Shown: positions 39,610 to 50,856, counted from the first letter of the stretch. The stretch: DNA of 64,000 nt from Spartinivicinus ruber (GCF_011009015.1 NZ_CP048878.1:1525001-1589000), one strand, 5' to 3'. Numbers and translations are program-made. The notes: generated from the letters alone by a model not told the origin.

Positions 39610-40233
39610 TTATGCTTCACTTTCGCCTTCTTCGGCTTCTTCGTCTGCACCACCACGAGGTGTTTGAATGTTGGCAATAGCCTGGTCATGGCTTTCACCA
39701 TGTGCTAATTCAACCAGCTCAACACCTTGAGGTAGTTTCAAGTCAGATAAGTGAATGATTTGGCCTAAGTCAAAGTCAGTCATATCTACTTCAATGAACT
39801 CAGGTAAATCAGCTGGCAAGCAGCGTACTTCAACTTCAACTGCGCTGTGAGTAATAACACCACCTTTCTTAACACCAGCGCATTTATCTTCATTAATGAA
39901 GTGTAAAGGCACGTGAGTAGTTAGTTTGTGGTCAGCAGTTACACGTAGGAAGTCAGCGTGTAGGATAAAGTCTTTAGCTGGGTGGCGCTGCAAGTCTTTT
40001 AAGATAACCTCTTGCTTCTCACCTTCAACTTCTAAAGTCAAAATGTGAGAATAAAAGGCTTCATTTTCAAGCGCTTTTAAAATGTCTTTTTGCAGAATAG
40101 TAATGCTTTCAGGGGCTTTATCAGCACCATAAATAACAGCTGGTGCCTTATCAGCTTCACGACGTAGGCGGCGGCTCGCACCTTTCCCTATGTCGGAACG
40201 CTTTTCTGCAGCTAAAGTAAATTCGTTTGACAT
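39610..40233 (-). CDS. rplY: 50S ribosomal protein L25 (long Ctc form)
   Basis: 207 residues. The N-terminal L25 domain (about 1-95, 5S rRNA binding, [15 protein letters not shown] near the start) is followed by a TL5-type C-terminal domain (about 96-185) and an acidic tail. This is the general-stress/Ctc version, longer than E. coli L25 (94 residues). AGGAG precedes the ATG. First gene of the rplY-pth-ychF operon. Confidence 0.96.
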   Translation of the reverse strand: MSNEFTLAAEKRSDIGKGASRRLRREADKAPAVIYGADKAPESITILQKDILKALENEAFYSHILTLEVEGEKQEVILKDLQRHPAKDFILHADFLRVTADHKLTTHVPLHFINEDKCAGVKKGGVITHSAVEVEVRCLPADLPEFIEVDMTDFDLGQIIHLSDLKLPQGVELVELAHGESHDQAIANIQTPRGGADEEAEEGESEA

Positions 40234-40378
40234 GTGAATCTCCTAAAAAACCCTGGGTTGTTTTGCGACCAAACAATCAAGAGTTATGGTTAAAAAAACT
40301 GCTTGTTACAAGCAGGCGCGGATAATAGCGCATTTTTTGGCTACTGTCTGCAAAGACAAGTTAAGCAGCCATAAAAAA

Positions 40379-40402
40379 ACGGTCAAATTGACCGCTTTTT
40401 TA
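40379..40402. terminator. terminator after prs
   Basis: CGGTCAAATTGACCG, nearly perfect stem with A and T runs on both sides, so it works in both directions. On the minus strand it ends the prs transcript and separates it from rplY. Confidence 0.9.
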
Positions 40403-40419
40403 TGTTTAACTTTTTGAGA

Positions 40420-41361
40420 TCAACGAAAGATTGCGCTAATTGATTCTTCGTTAGAAATCCGCCGTACTGACTCTGCTATGAGTGGAGACATATCTAGCTG
40501 GCGAATTTTAGCGCAGTTTTTGCTGGCATCACTCAATGGGATAGTGTTGGTGACGACAAGCTCATCCAGCTCAGAGTGGTTGATATTGTCTAAAGCGCGA
40601 CCAGATAAAACTGGGTGAACACAGTATGCATATACCTTTGAAGCACCTCGTTCTTTCAGCGCTTTGGCCGCTTGGCACAGAGTTCCAGCAGTATCGACCA
40701 TGTCATCCACTAGAATACAGGTGCGGTCTTCAACATCGCCAATAATATTCATAATTTCAGCTTGGTTCGCAGCTGGGCGTCGTTTATCAATAATGGATAA
40801 GTCAGCATTGAGGCGTTTGGCTACAGCTCTGGCTCTCACCACACCACCAATATCAGGTGAAACTACCATAATATTTTCGAAGCGCTGGTTTTCAATGTCA
40901 TCCAGCAAAATGGGTGAGCCATAAATGTTATCAACAGGAATATCAAAGAACCCCTGGATTTGGTCTGCATGCAAGTCAGCTGTTAAGACTCGATCAATAC
41001 CGACAGCCGCCATCATATCGGCAACCACTTTCGCGCTGATTGGGACGCGAGAAGAACGTGGGCGGCGATCTTGTCTTGCATAGCCAAAATAGGGGACAAC
41101 AGCTGTAATACGTTGGGCTGAAGAGCGACGGAGGGCATCAGCCATCACAATCAGCTCCATTAAGTTATCATTGGTGGGAGCACAGGTAGATTGAATGATG
41201 AAAACGTCTTTACCTCGAACATTTTCATTAATTTCTACTGCCACTTCGCCATCACTGAATCGACCAACATATGCACTACCCATAGGGATGTTTAGATGGT
41301 CAACAACCTTTTGTACGAGACCCGGGTTGGAGTTACCCGCGAACACCATCATCTTGGACAC
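40420..41361 (-). CDS. prs: ribose-phosphate pyrophosphokinase
   Basis: 313 residues from the GTG at 41361; family length is about 315. It makes PRPP from ribose 5-phosphate and ATP for nucleotide, histidine and tryptophan synthesis. Start: [16 protein letters not shown] is the normal N-terminus, with AAAGG upstream of the GTG. The open frame continues further upstream, but through a tRNA gene, so that extension is rejected. Motifs: [27 protein letters not shown] and the PRPP-binding loop [14 protein letters not shown]. Located between tRNA-Gln and rplY. Confidence 0.97.
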   Translation of the reverse strand: MSKMMVFAGNSNPGLVQKVVDHLNIPMGSAYVGRFSDGEVAVEINENVRGKDVFIIQSTCAPTNDNLMELIVMADALRRSSAQRITAVVPYFGYARQDRRPRSSRVPISAKVVADMMAAVGIDRVLTADLHADQIQGFFDIPVDNIYGSPILLDDIENQRFENIMVVSPDIGGVVRARAVAKRLNADLSIIDKRRPAANQAEIMNIIGDVEDRTCILVDDMVDTAGTLCQAAKALKERGASKVYAYCVHPVLSGRALDNINHSELDELVVTNTIPLSDASKNCAKIRQLDMSPLIAESVRRISNEESISAIFR

Positions 41362-41426
41362 GGTAATTACCTTTTTTGTGGGCTTAGGTGAGTTTGGACG
41401 TTTTTTTGAGGAATGAGAATTATTAA

Positions 41427-41501
41427 TGGCTGGGGTGGCAGGATTCGAACCTGCGCATGACGGGATCAAAACCCGTTGCCTTACCGCTTGGCTACACCCC
41501 A
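41427..41501 (-). tRNA. tRNA-Gln(TTG)
   Basis: 75 bases: acceptor TGGGGTG / CACCCCA, position 8-9 TA as expected, anticodon TTG, encoded CCA. It is nearly identical to the copy at 37564 (one base differs). It lies between ispE and prs, its classical position in this gene cluster. Confidence 0.97.
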
Positions 41502-41534
41502 ATTGCATTCGATTGGCTGGGTGCGTTTTATATG

Positions 41535-42392
41535 CTATTTCGAGAGGCTTTGCAAGCATCGATGTAACATTGACTGGTTGCTACCCTTAGTAATAAAGCC
41601 TTGCATACCATTAGGTAATTCGTCAAAGGCTTTCGCTGCATCTGAATGACGTACAAAAGGTACAAATAAACAAGCACCTGTGCCTGTCATCCTTACGGGG
41701 CCGAGATTATTCAGAAAACGGAAGCATTTATCAACCCCAGGATATAAATTTCTTACTAAAAACTCACAATCATTATGGCAACGATTGTCTAAAAAATCCT
41801 GGAAGGTAACAGGAGTCGTGCTTCTTGGCAGGTTAGGGTGGTTAAAAATTTCTGCTGTACTGACATGGCATTGTGGTATCACGAGTAAGTACCAAAGCTC
41901 ATCTGGTGTGACAGGTGTTAGTTTTTCACCAATCCCTTCTGCCCAAGCGGCATGCCCATGAATGAAAATAGGTATATCTGCTCCAAGGGTTACGCCCAAC
42001 TCAGCCAATTGGGATATTGGCCAGTTAAGTTGCCATAGCTGATTTAATGCCAGTAAGGTTGTGGCAGCATTAGAGCTACCTCCACCCACCCCACCGCCGA
42101 TCGGTAATTTTTTATCCAGTTGAATAGTAACACCTTGATTGACTTGAGCCGTTTGTTGCAAGGCGAGAGCCGCTTTATATGCAAGGTTCTCTTCAGAACT
42201 GAAGGGGAGGTCACTAACTAATTTAATTTCTGGGTAGGGGTGAAAAGAAAAAGTTAACTCATCAGCCAGCTCAATAAATTGAAATAAGGTTTGTAATTGG
42301 TGGTAGCCATCTGCTCGCCGACCAGTGATGTGTAAAAATAAATTCAGCTTGCCTGGCGATGGTAGTCGAATATTGCTTAACTGCTGAGTCAT
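41535..42392 (-). CDS. ispE: 4-diphosphocytidyl-2-C-methyl-D-erythritol kinase
   Basis: 285 residues from the ATG at 42392. A GHMP kinase of the MEP isoprenoid pathway. Motifs: [19 protein letters not shown] near residue 12, the ATP loop [15 protein letters not shown] near 96, and [13 protein letters not shown] near 246. Its ATG overlaps the lolB stop (ATGA), so the two are coupled; upstream ATG/TTG codons in frame are rejected. The order lolB-ispE-tRNA-prs is conserved in gammaproteobacteria. Confidence 0.96.
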   Translation of the reverse strand: MTQQLSNIRLPSPGKLNLFLHITGRRADGYHQLQTLFQFIELADELTFSFHPYPEIKLVSDLPFSSEENLAYKAALALQQTAQVNQGVTIQLDKKLPIGGGVGGGSSNAATTLLALNQLWQLNWPISQLAELGVTLGADIPIFIHGHAAWAEGIGEKLTPVTPDELWYLLVIPQCHVSTAEIFNHPNLPRSTTPVTFQDFLDNRCHNDCEFLVRNLYPGVDKCFRFLNNLGPVRMTGTGACLFVPFVRHSDAAKAFDELPNGMQGFITKGSNQSMLHRCLQSLSK

Positions 42393-43015
42393 TGCGACAG
42401 TTGCCAATCTTTAATTACAAAGGTGAGTTTTAATTGCTTACTAAAAAAGCGAACTTTTCCTGGGAGCCAAGTTTCGCCAACTTGCTGATAGCGATCATAA
42501 TGAATAGTCCAGTCAGCTTGTTTAAGTTTAGCAAGTAAACCTTGGGGGTTAAGGCTGATCGTTTGGTTACCTTGTGGTGCAGGAATACCTCTAATCCAAA
42601 ACTTAAGATTCGATACAGGGAGGTTCCAGCCAAGCTCATTGCGCATTAACTGCTCCGGTGTATTAGCGAAATAACGACCACGATCAGCGGTGTTGAGTTC
42701 AACGTGGCCTGGCTCACCGTTGAGTTTTGCAATGCTTTGACCTAATGGACCAGAAAGTAAAATCATGTACTTTTTATCTTGCTGTTGCCAGTCAATATAC
42801 GCGCTGTTGGAATCATCTGGGGTTCTAATGCCTAGTTTGCCGTTAAGTTGCCATTGTTGAACGCTATTGATATAGGCGAGGTGTTTTTTCCAGCTAGCAT
42901 TTTGGTCTTTCACTACAGGTGGTTTGTCAGCAAAAGGGTCAGGAATTTGTGGCAACCAACTACAACCAGGTAACCATAAACAACTGACTAAGAATATAAA
43001 GGCTCTTTTATTCAC
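42389..43015 (-). CDS. lolB: outer-membrane lipoprotein insertase LolB
   Basis: 208 residues from the GTG at 43015. A lipoprotein signal with lipobox LPGC (Cys near residue 17) and the LolB domain (WQLNGKLGIRTPDDSNSAYI near the start; LPVSNLKFWIRGIP later). It receives lipoproteins from LolA and inserts them into the outer membrane. A longer frame runs upstream, but the signal peptide places the start at the GTG. It overlaps the following ispE by 4 bases and comes after a TPR lipoprotein gene. Confidence 0.92.
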   Translation of the reverse strand: MNKRAFIFLVSCLWLPGCSWLPQIPDPFADKPPVVKDQNASWKKHLAYINSVQQWQLNGKLGIRTPDDSNSAYIDWQQQDKKYMILLSGPLGQSIAKLNGEPGHVELNTADRGRYFANTPEQLMRNELGWNLPVSNLKFWIRGIPAPQGNQTISLNPQGLLAKLKQADWTIHYDRYQQVGETWLPGKVRFFSKQLKLTFVIKDWQLSQ

Positions 43016-43132
43016 GAAGTTTTCACTGTGCTTAATTGTGATAAGTTTTCTGATGCGGCAAAGGACAAGTGGTTCAAACAAATACAGTCCTTGCAGTACT
43101 TGGCGATAAGTCTGCAAGGGAACACAAAAATG

Positions 43133-44857
43133 TCAAGGCTGGCCTGTTAGGCGGCGCATGGTTTTCTTAATGATTTCGCTAGTAGGCTCCTCTTTCAGCG
43201 CACTATTCCAAATGGATAAGGCCTCCTCTTGCTTGCCACTGACCCATAAAACTTCTCCAAGATGGGCAGCGACCTCATGGTCAGGAAAGGCCTGATAAGC
43301 CTGTTTTAGGTATTTAAGGGCATCGGGTAAATTGCCAAGCTTAAACTCAACCCAGCCCATACTGTCCACAACTGCAGGGTCATTAGGTGTTAATTGATAA
43401 GCTTTGGCGATCAGTTCTTTAGCTTCTTGGTAGCGACTAGTGCGATCAGCCAGTGTGTAGCCTAAAGCATTTAAGGCAAGTGCATGATTAGGTTTAATTG
43501 ATAGGATTTTACGTAGGTCTTTTTCCAGACTATCAATTTGATTGAGCTTTTCTGAAATCATGGCTCTGGCATAAAGCAGTCGAATGTGCGACTTGTGCTT
43601 TTTCAGGGCACTGTTCAACAGCTGACGTGCACTACGATACTGTTTTTGCTGAGCAAGCACCTCAGACTCAATAATATAAAACTCTGGGGCAAATTTCGGG
43701 TAGGCCTGACGAGCTTCTTTGAGTCGTTTTCTGGCTTCTGCTGCTTCGCCTTGTTTGGTGAGAAGTAGGGCAATTTTCTTAAAGGCATCGAATAAATACT
43801 GTCCAGGCTTTATTTGCTCAAAATGATGGATTGCAGCTTGGGCGTTGTTTTGTTGCTCGGCAATTACACCTAAATAATAATGAGAAACATCATTACGTTT
43901 ATTGGTAGCTAGCAGTTTTTGAAAATAACTCTTAGCCTGATCGTAGAGTTTACTTTCAAAGCTGATAATGCTTAATGAATAGAGCAGTGTGTCATCATTA
44001 GGCGTTTGGGCAACTAAGTACTCAAACTGTTGTTTGGCTTTGGGTAGCTGTTCAGCTTGAATCAGTAAACGAGCATAAAGTAATCGCAGGCGGCGACTAT
44101 CTGGGTGTTTGTTTACTTGCTTCGACAGAAAGCTAAGGGCTTGCTGCTCCTGCTTTAAAGCGGATAGTAACCTGCCTTTAAGAATAAGTGCCCGGATATT
44201 GTCGGGTTGTTTTGAGATGACTTGATTAGCAAGTGGCAGAGCTTCATCATGGCGGTCACTTTGATGGAGTAGAGTGGCTTGCCCAAACTTTATTTCAAGG
44301 TTACTAGGGTACTCTTTAGCAATAGTGTTATAGGTGGTTAGCAGTTTGTCGCGATCTGCCTGGTTTAAATTAATGGCATTGATGGCAAGGATATCGAATT
44401 TAGTATCACCATTTTTTTCTAGTAGTTCTTTCATCCGTTCAGCAGCTTCATTGAGCTTACCTGCTTTGCCAAGCTCAATAGCATTAGCTTGAATTGCTTG
44501 AGGGTTATCTGAATCATTATTAGCCCAAATGGTTGACGCAATTAATGCGCCGCGAGGTTCGCCTAGGTATTGAGAAATTTGATAGGCACGCTCTGCAACA
44601 CCAGGGTCTTGTGTTTTATGGGCTTCGCGCAGATAGTTGCCTAAGGTGATGTCCAGCTGGCCTCGGTTGGCGGCGACTTCTGCGACCAGTAGTGCATAGA
44701 GTGTATCTCTGCTGAATGGTATAGTGGCTTCGGCTGAAGCAGGCTCTGTTGTTGTGTTATCAGTATTGGTGCTGCTGGTTTGCATGCCTGAGCAACCCAA
44801 TAAGCTGATAACTAGCCCAGAAGCAAGAAGGTGTTTGAAGGAAAAGTGCTTATTCAT
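43133..44857 (-). CDS. TPR-repeat lipoprotein
   Basis: 574 residues. Lipobox LLGC (Cys near 22), then a Thr/Ser/Asn-rich linker and about 12-14 tetratricopeptide repeats from residue 55 to 560 (for example NALGYTLADRTSRYQEAKEL, DSMGWVEFKLGNLPDALKYL). It sits upstream of lolB as in Pseudomonas-type clusters, where this protein is annotated as a TPR lipoprotein of the outer membrane. A role in envelope assembly is inferred from the context only. Confidence 0.88.
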   Translation of the reverse strand: MNKHFSFKHLLASGLVISLLGCSGMQTSSTNTDNTTTEPASAEATIPFSRDTLYALLVAEVAANRGQLDITLGNYLREAHKTQDPGVAERAYQISQYLGEPRGALIASTIWANNDSDNPQAIQANAIELGKAGKLNEAAERMKELLEKNGDTKFDILAINAINLNQADRDKLLTTYNTIAKEYPSNLEIKFGQATLLHQSDRHDEALPLANQVISKQPDNIRALILKGRLLSALKQEQQALSFLSKQVNKHPDSRRLRLLYARLLIQAEQLPKAKQQFEYLVAQTPNDDTLLYSLSIISFESKLYDQAKSYFQKLLATNKRNDVSHYYLGVIAEQQNNAQAAIHHFEQIKPGQYLFDAFKKIALLLTKQGEAAEARKRLKEARQAYPKFAPEFYIIESEVLAQQKQYRSARQLLNSALKKHKSHIRLLYARAMISEKLNQIDSLEKDLRKILSIKPNHALALNALGYTLADRTSRYQEAKELIAKAYQLTPNDPAVVDSMGWVEFKLGNLPDALKYLKQAYQAFPDHEVAAHLGEVLWVSGKQEEALSIWNSALKEEPTSEIIKKTMRRLTGQP

Positions 44858-45270
44858 CTATTTGCATTACCTGGTAACAATACTTAGCCCGTTGCCTATC
44901 AATGGCAAAAAAGCGAATTGCCCAACTCTAAAGTATCTTGAATGGATACGCTATGACCTTGGTGTGAAATGAAGGTGGTGTCTCATAATATAGTGGTGTA
45001 AATGCACTTCAACTGTCCTAAAACAGGTGATTAAGTAATCAAATATTATGCTTAGTAATAGCACCTGCATTTCTAACTATTACTGTAGACAAGATTAGCG
45101 ACAAACCTGTTCCTTATATACCCTTGTTGCATGTTTTTTGTAGGGAAACTGTATTTTCTCGTTAAAAAGTATCCTAAAAGAGTGGATAAATTTTAACTAT
45201 TAAAGGGATATTTGCACTTAAGCTGTATTAGTAGGAAAATTCCCAGCCTGTTTGAAGGGGAGTAACATTA
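44858..45270. other. divergent promoter region of the TPR lipoprotein and hemA
   Basis: About 400 bases, AT-rich, no gene. It must contain both divergent promoters; I cannot place the hexamers with confidence. Confidence 0.5.
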
Positions 45271-46608
45271 TTGGATGTAGATAGTGTATTGCTCCAGCCT
45301 GCTGATAGTAATGGTGATATTGATAGTTTGATTATGGGGTTTCTTGCGCTTGGCATAAATCATCAGACCGCCTCAGTCGCTTTTCGAGAGAAAGTGGCTT
45401 TTGCCCCTGAACACCTAGCAGATGCTCTGCAAAGTATTCAGCAGCTTGCATCGGTTAATGAGGTCGCCATTCTTTCTACATGCAATCGTACTGAGATTTA
45501 CTGTGAAATAACATCAGACCATGAGCAGTCATTGCTTGACTGGTGGGCTGATTATCAACAGTTGGCGCCTGCTGATATTGCTGGTGCTAGTTATCAGTAT
45601 TGGGATGAATCAGCTATTCAGCACATGATGCGGGTCGCTAGTGGATTGGATTCAATGGTGCTAGGTGAGCCGCAAATTTTAGGACAGTTGAAGGCAGCCT
45701 ATGTGCAAGCACAAGAGGCAGGCACTGTTGGCTCTAGTTTAAGCCGGTGGTTTGAAAGTACCTTTGCTACTGCCAAACAAGTACGTAGTCAAACCGCTAT
45801 TGGTGAAAGCCCTGTATCTGTCGCCTATGCTGCGGTAGCATTAGCACGCCAGATTTTCGGTGATATTAGCCAAAGCCAAGCTTTGTTAATTGGTGCAGGC
45901 GAAACGATTGAACTGGTTGCTCGGCATTTGTCTGAGGCTGGCATTGCAGGATTGACCATAGCTAACCGAACGTTGGCCAATGCAGAATTATTAGCAAATC
46001 AGTTTACTCAAGCATCATCAGCTAGCCTGAGTAATTTACCTGACTTACTGCCCTATGCCGATATAGTTATTGCATCTACAGCTAGTCAGCTTCCAGTTTT
46101 AGGTAAAGGAGCTGTAGAGCGAGCACTTAAGTTACGAAAACACCGACCTATTTTTATGGTTGATATTGCGGTACCACGAGATATTGAGCCACAAGTTGGC
46201 AGTTTGGCTGATGTTTATTTATATACCGTTGATGACTTAAGAGAAGTCATTGAAGAGAATTTAAAAAACCGTCAAACAGCAGCTGTAGAGGCAGAAAACC
46301 TGGTACTTAATGGTTCTGCTGCTTTTATGAGCCGAATGAGAGAGTTAACCGCAGTGGAAGTACTCAAGCAGTTTCGTACTAAAGCAGAGCTGCTTAGCCA
46401 GGAAGAACTAGCTAAAGCTAGAAAAAAACTGGCAAATGGGGCCGATCCAGAACAAGTGTTAGCTCGATTTGCTAAAGCTGTGACTAATAAACTATTGCAT
46501 GGCCCCAGTGTTCAAATTAAGCAGGCGGGTGCGGCAGGCCAGCTAGAGCGAGTCGAGTGGGCAAAACAGCTTTTTGAGCTTGATCAATTAACTGATAAGA
46601 AGTCATGA
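45271..46608 (+). CDS. hemA: glutamyl-tRNA reductase
   Basis: Makes glutamate-1-semialdehyde from glutamyl-tRNA, the first step of C5 heme synthesis. The family start [13 protein letters not shown] lies at ATG 45334 (424 residues), but a strong AAGGGGAG at 45255-45262 instead fits the in-frame TTG at 45271 (445 residues), giving a 21-residue extension; no ribosome binding site precedes 45334. Catalytic Cys is in [26 protein letters not shown], the NADPH loop [10 protein letters not shown] and the C-terminal dimerisation helix follow. hemA-prfA overlap by 4 bases (ATGA). Confidence 0.95.
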   Translation: MDVDSVLLQPADSNGDIDSLIMGFLALGINHQTASVAFREKVAFAPEHLADALQSIQQLASVNEVAILSTCNRTEIYCEITSDHEQSLLDWWADYQQLAPADIAGASYQYWDESAIQHMMRVASGLDSMVLGEPQILGQLKAAYVQAQEAGTVGSSLSRWFESTFATAKQVRSQTAIGESPVSVAYAAVALARQIFGDISQSQALLIGAGETIELVARHLSEAGIAGLTIANRTLANAELLANQFTQASSASLSNLPDLLPYADIVIASTASQLPVLGKGAVERALKLRKHRPIFMVDIAVPRDIEPQVGSLADVYLYTVDDLREVIEENLKNRQTAAVEAENLVLNGSAAFMSRMRELTAVEVLKQFRTKAELLSQEELAKARKKLANGADPEQVLARFAKAVTNKLLHGPSVQIKQAGAAGQLERVEWAKQLFELDQLTDKKS

Positions 46609-47690
46609 AACCATCAATATTAGCGAAATTAGAAAACCTAACTGAGCGTTATGAAGAGCTGGCTGCATTGTTAAGTGATGCTGAAGTCATCACTGACCAA
46701 GACAAGTTTCGTAAATTTTCCAAGGAATACGCTGAGATTGAGCCAGTAGTAAAAACCTTTGCTCGTTATCAACAGGCTAAAGAAGATCGCGCTGAAGCTG
46801 AGCAGTGGCTAGTGGGTGATGACCCAGAAATGAAAATCATGGCGGAAGATGAAATTGCTACAGCCAATGAAACTATTGAATCGCTTGACTTGGAGCTGCA
46901 AACCTTATTGCTGCCAAAAGACCCCAACGATTCTCACAACATCTTTTTAGAAATTCGTGCCGGAACAGGGGGTGATGAAGCGGCAATTTTTGCTGGTGAT
47001 TTATTCCGAATGTACTCCCGTTATGCTGAGCGGTGTAGCTGGAAGGTAGAAGTTGTCAGTGCTAATGAGGGGGAGCATGGTGGTTTTAAAGAAATCATCA
47101 GTCGGGTTGTGGGTGACGGAGTTTACGGTAAATTAAAATTTGAGTCGGGTGCTCACCGGGTGCAGCGTGTACCTGAAACTGAATCTCAAGGCCGTATCCA
47201 CACTTCTGCTTGTACTGTTGCCATTATGCCTGAACCGGATGAAGTGGAAGATATTGCAATTAATAAAGCCGATCTGCGTATTGATACTTATCGGGCTTCT
47301 GGTGCAGGTGGACAGCATGTAAACAAAACGGACTCTGCCATTCGGATCACTCATTTGCCAACAGGTATTGTGGTGGAGTGTCAAGATGAGCGTTCTCAGC
47401 ATAAAAACCGGGCGAAGGCGATGTCTTTGTTAGCTGCAAAGTTAAACTCAGCAGCACAAGATGCCGCTCAGCAACAGGTAGCTGATCAACGGAAGAGTTT
47501 GGTGGGTAGTGGTGATCGCTCTGAACGAATCAGAACGTATAACTACCCTCAGGGCCGGGTCACTGATCATCGGATTAACTTGACCTTATATAAACTGCCT
47601 GAAGTGATGGAAGGGGATGTCAGCCCGGTGATTAACCCTCTGATTCAAGAGTATCAGGCAGAATTGTTAGCCAAAATGTCAGAAGAGTAA
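46605..47690 (+). CDS. prfA: peptide chain release factor 1
   Basis: 361 residues, standard length. It recognises UAA/UAG stop codons and frees the finished protein. The catalytic GGQ is at residues about 235-237 in [13 protein letters not shown], and the codon-recognition region has the PET tripeptide ([16 protein letters not shown]). Translation is coupled to hemA by a 4-base overlap; prmC, which methylates the GGQ glutamine, follows 10 bases later. Confidence 0.98.
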   Translation: MKPSILAKLENLTERYEELAALLSDAEVITDQDKFRKFSKEYAEIEPVVKTFARYQQAKEDRAEAEQWLVGDDPEMKIMAEDEIATANETIESLDLELQTLLLPKDPNDSHNIFLEIRAGTGGDEAAIFAGDLFRMYSRYAERCSWKVEVVSANEGEHGGFKEIISRVVGDGVYGKLKFESGAHRVQRVPETESQGRIHTSACTVAIMPEPDEVEDIAINKADLRIDTYRASGAGGQHVNKTDSAIRITHLPTGIVVECQDERSQHKNRAKAMSLLAAKLNSAAQDAAQQQVADQRKSLVGSGDRSERIRTYNYPQGRVTDHRINLTLYKLPEVMEGDVSPVINPLIQEYQAELLAKMSEE

Positions 47691-47700
47691 TGGTTAACTA

Positions 47701-48558
47701 ATGAAGTCTATTAATGAGCTGCTACGGCTGGCTATCTCTCAGCTGGCTGGTGTCAGCCCATCCCCCCAGGAAGATGTAGAGCAGCTGCTTTGTAATGTGC
47801 TGCAAAAACCTCGTAGCTATTTATTTACCTGGCCGGATCAACAACTCACAGCTGAACAGCAAACGACGTTTGACGAGTACTTAGTTCAGCGCTTAACAGG
47901 CAAACCAGTTGCCTATATTGTTGGAACCCGTGGCTTTTGGCAGTTTGATCTGGAAGTCAGTGAAACCACCCTTATACCTCGCCCTGATACTGAAGTATTG
48001 GTGGAGCAGGTGTTGGCGGTTGCTGATGCAAATCAACCGTTACGTGTGATTGACTTGGGTACGGGCACTGGTGCGATTGCATTGGCTTTAGCCTATGAGA
48101 GGTCAAATTGGCAAGTAATCGGGGTTGATTTGTTGTCTGAGGCGGCTGAGCTGGCAACACGAAATGGTAAGCGATTAGGTTTAAATAATGCTCAGTTCTT
48201 TACCGGAAATTGGTTTGAAGCCTTGCCAGAAAACGCTGAGCCATTTGACTTGATCGTAAGCAACCCTCCTTATATTCCTGCAAATGACCCACACTTACAG
48301 CAAGGAGATGTTCGGTTTGAGCCGAAGTCTGCATTGGTAGCAGAACAGCAGGGGTTAGCTGCTATTATCGAAATAGCCCAAGGTGCTCTTAATTATTTAA
48401 AACCTGGTGGCTATCTGTTTTTTGAGCATGGCTATGATCAGGCGACAGCTGTTGCAGAAATTTTATCTGGACTCAGTTACCAGGATATTCAATGTCAGCA
48501 AGATCTGGGACAAAACGATCGAATTACTTTTGCTCGCCGAGCTTGTCCTAATAGATAG
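47701..48558 (+). CDS. prmC: release factor glutamine methyltransferase
   Basis: 285 residues. An N-terminal helical domain and a Rossmann SAM domain: SAM loop DLGTGTGAIALALA near residue 118, catalytic/substrate motif NPPYIP near 190. It methylates the GGQ glutamine of RF1 and RF2. Directly downstream of its substrate gene prfA. Confidence 0.97.
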   Translation: MKSINELLRLAISQLAGVSPSPQEDVEQLLCNVLQKPRSYLFTWPDQQLTAEQQTTFDEYLVQRLTGKPVAYIVGTRGFWQFDLEVSETTLIPRPDTEVLVEQVLAVADANQPLRVIDLGTGTGAIALALAYERSNWQVIGVDLLSEAAELATRNGKRLGLNNAQFFTGNWFEALPENAEPFDLIVSNPPYIPANDPHLQQGDVRFEPKSALVAEQQGLAAIIEIAQGALNYLKPGGYLFFEHGYDQATAVAEILSGLSYQDIQCQQDLGQNDRITFARRACPNR

Positions 48559-48636
48559 GGTTTTCAAGGTGACAGGAGAATTATATTCTCATTACTATTG
48601 AATGCGCTAACCATCATTTTTACGGATAGAACTCAC

Positions 48637-49410
48637 ATGGTATCGACAACAGGTAAAACGCTAACCGACCAGGAACTATTGCGTTATAGCCGTCATATTA
48701 TGCTACCAGAGCTGGATATCGAAGGTCAGCAATTACTTAAAGCAGCTAAAGTATTAATAGTGGGGCTTGGTGGGCTAGGTTGTCCGGTTGCGATGTATTT
48801 AGCGGCGGCTGGAGTGGGTGAACTGTTGTTAATGGACTTTGACCAGGTTGAGTTGACGAACTTACAGCGGCAAATTGCCTATAACCAAGCGTCTGTTGGT
48901 AAACCTAAAGCAGAAGCGCTGGCTGAAACCTTAAGTGGAATGAATTCTGACTGCGTATTAACGCCTATTGTTGCAAAAGCTAGCCAGGACAACCTGCCGC
49001 AATGGATAACTGAAGCTGATCTAGTAATTGATGCAACCGATAATTTTGCTGTACGGTTTGCGATTAATACGGCATGTGTTCAGGTAAAACGACCACTGGT
49101 GTCAGGTGCAGCAATTGGTTTTCAAGGGCAAGTCACCGTATTTGATAGTCGACAGCACAATTCCCCCTGCTATCGTTGTCTGTATTCTCCTGAAGGTGAA
49201 GACCAGTTGCGTTGTGCTGAAACGGGAGTGTTGGGACCTCTAGTTGGGTTAGTTGGCACTATCCAAGCGGTGGAATCAATAAAAGTGATTGCAAATATCG
49301 GTCAGCCACTGTTGGGAACATTATTGTTGGTTGATGGTAAAACAATGGAGTTTAGATCCATTAAAATGGCCGCAGATCCAGCCTGTCCCATTTGTGCAAA
49401 GCCTTGTTAG
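48637..49410 (+). CDS. moeB: MoeB/ThiF-type sulfur-carrier adenylyltransferase
   Basis: 257 residues from the ATG at 48637; a TTG at 48598 is an alternative. E1-like fold: RYSRHIMLPELDIEGQQ near the start, nucleotide loop VGLGGLGCP, and DATDNFAVRF. Zinc-binding CYRC and CPIC pairs are present. MoeB activates MoaD for molybdopterin synthesis; ThiF and HesA look alike, so the exact partner is uncertain. Position after prmC is the usual MoeB location. Confidence 0.9.
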   Translation: MVSTTGKTLTDQELLRYSRHIMLPELDIEGQQLLKAAKVLIVGLGGLGCPVAMYLAAAGVGELLLMDFDQVELTNLQRQIAYNQASVGKPKAEALAETLSGMNSDCVLTPIVAKASQDNLPQWITEADLVIDATDNFAVRFAINTACVQVKRPLVSGAAIGFQGQVTVFDSRQHNSPCYRCLYSPEGEDQLRCAETGVLGPLVGLVGTIQAVESIKVIANIGQPLLGTLLLVDGKTMEFRSIKMAADPACPICAKPC

Positions 49411-49624
49411 TGCTCAGCTATAGTGACACTTTGAGGCTTGATTGAGAGGTTTTTTCTCAATTCTAAAAGATTCTGTAAATTACTTGGATTAAATTAGTAT
49501 ATTTAATTTATTCAGCGGAAACTGGTACATTCTGATACTACACCTACTGCTTAGTGTTGCACCCTTGCTTATCATGTGCAGTATTAGATATTTTTCCTAA
49601 GGTTTTAATAGGTAACTAGACTAA

Positions 49625-50836
49625 ATGCATTTTAAACTATCAGACGATATTAAAGACTTTTTAAAGAAAGAATCAGCCAGTGGAATTTTATTAATGATTG
49701 CTACTGCACTGGCATTGGTTTTTGCAAATACACCTCTTGTCGGTCTTTATGACTTGTTTTTATCTGTTCCTGTTGGTGTCAAGGTTGGTGCGCTGGAAAT
49801 AGATAAACCGCTATTGTTGTGGATTAATGATGGTTTAATGGCGGTATTCTTCTTATTAATTGGCCTAGAAGTAAAGCGGGAGTTTATTGCAGGTGAGTTA
49901 GCAAGTCCTGCCAAAATTGCCCTGCCTGCAGTGGCAGCTTTGGGGGGAATGGTTGTTCCTGCACTGGTCTACTGTTGGTTTAACTGGGGGGATAGCACCG
50001 CAATACAAGGGTGGGCGATTCCTACAGCAACAGACATTGCTTTCGCACTAGGTATTTTGGCTTTATTGGGGAGTCGGGTTCCACCATCACTCAAAGTATT
50101 TTTAATGGCTTTAGCAATTATTGATGACTTGGGTGCAATCATCATCATTGCCTTGTTTTATACGGCAGGTTTGTCTGTTACGTCTGCCTCTTTAGCTGGG
50201 ATTTGTTTTGTTGTGCTGGTAGCGCTCAATCGATTTAAAGTCAGTAAAATAACTCCCTATATAGTGGTTGGTATTATTATGTGGATCTGTGTACTGAAGT
50301 CAGGAGTACATGCCACACTTGCAGGGGTTCTACTGGCATTTACTATTCCCATGGAATGCCAGAAGAGACCTGGGCACTCACCACTCAAAGTGGTTGAGCA
50401 TGAACTTCACCACTGGGTGGCTTATGCTATTTTACCCATTTTTGCCTTTGCTAATGCCGGTGTTGGTTTATCATTGGAGGATGTGAAGTTAATTGGCAAC
50501 CCAGTGCCTTTAGGGGTTATTGCTGGTTTATTTATTGGTAAGCAAGTAGGGGTATTTTTATTTTCTGCTATAGCAATAAAGCTAGGGATGGGTAAATTAC
50601 CTACTCATGCCAGCTGGTTACAGCTTTATGCATTAGCTGTGCTATGTGGCGTTGGTTTTACCATGAGTTTGTTTATTGGTACGTTGGCTTTTGAGCATGC
50701 TGGCCCTGATTATTTAACAACAGATCGAATTGGTATTTTACTAGGTTCGGTTGTGTCTGCCGTCTGGGGATATGTGATATTCCGATTTTTGGCTAAAAGC
50801 AACGCACCTGCTAGTCAAGCACCAGTTAATAAATAG
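49625..50836 (+). CDS. nhaA: Na+/H+ antiporter NhaA
   Basis: 403 residues with twelve membrane segments. NhaA motifs: [13 protein letters not shown] near residue 76, the discontinuous helix [14 protein letters not shown] near 137 and the essential Asp pair in AIIDDLGAI near 163-164, and [15 protein letters not shown] near the C-terminus. It exports sodium in exchange for protons, useful for a marine organism. Hem H follows after 20 bases. Confidence 0.96.
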   Translation: MHFKLSDDIKDFLKKESASGILLMIATALALVFANTPLVGLYDLFLSVPVGVKVGALEIDKPLLLWINDGLMAVFFLLIGLEVKREFIAGELASPAKIALPAVAALGGMVVPALVYCWFNWGDSTAIQGWAIPTATDIAFALGILALLGSRVPPSLKVFLMALAIIDDLGAIIIIALFYTAGLSVTSASLAGICFVVLVALNRFKVSKITPYIVVGIIMWICVLKSGVHATLAGVLLAFTIPMECQKRPGHSPLKVVEHELHHWVAYAILPIFAFANAGVGLSLEDVKLIGNPVPLGVIAGLFIGKQVGVFLFSAIAIKLGMGKLPTHASWLQLYALAVLCGVGFTMSLFIGTLAFEHAGPDYLTTDRIGILLGSVVSAVWGYVIFRFLAKSNAPASQAPVNK

Positions 50837-50856
50837 CCTCTAAGGTACAACATTCG

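Noticed and set aside
41362-41559. N-terminal extension of prs
   Set aside because: It would read through the tRNA-Gln gene. The family start is at GTG 41361 with a ribosome binding site.
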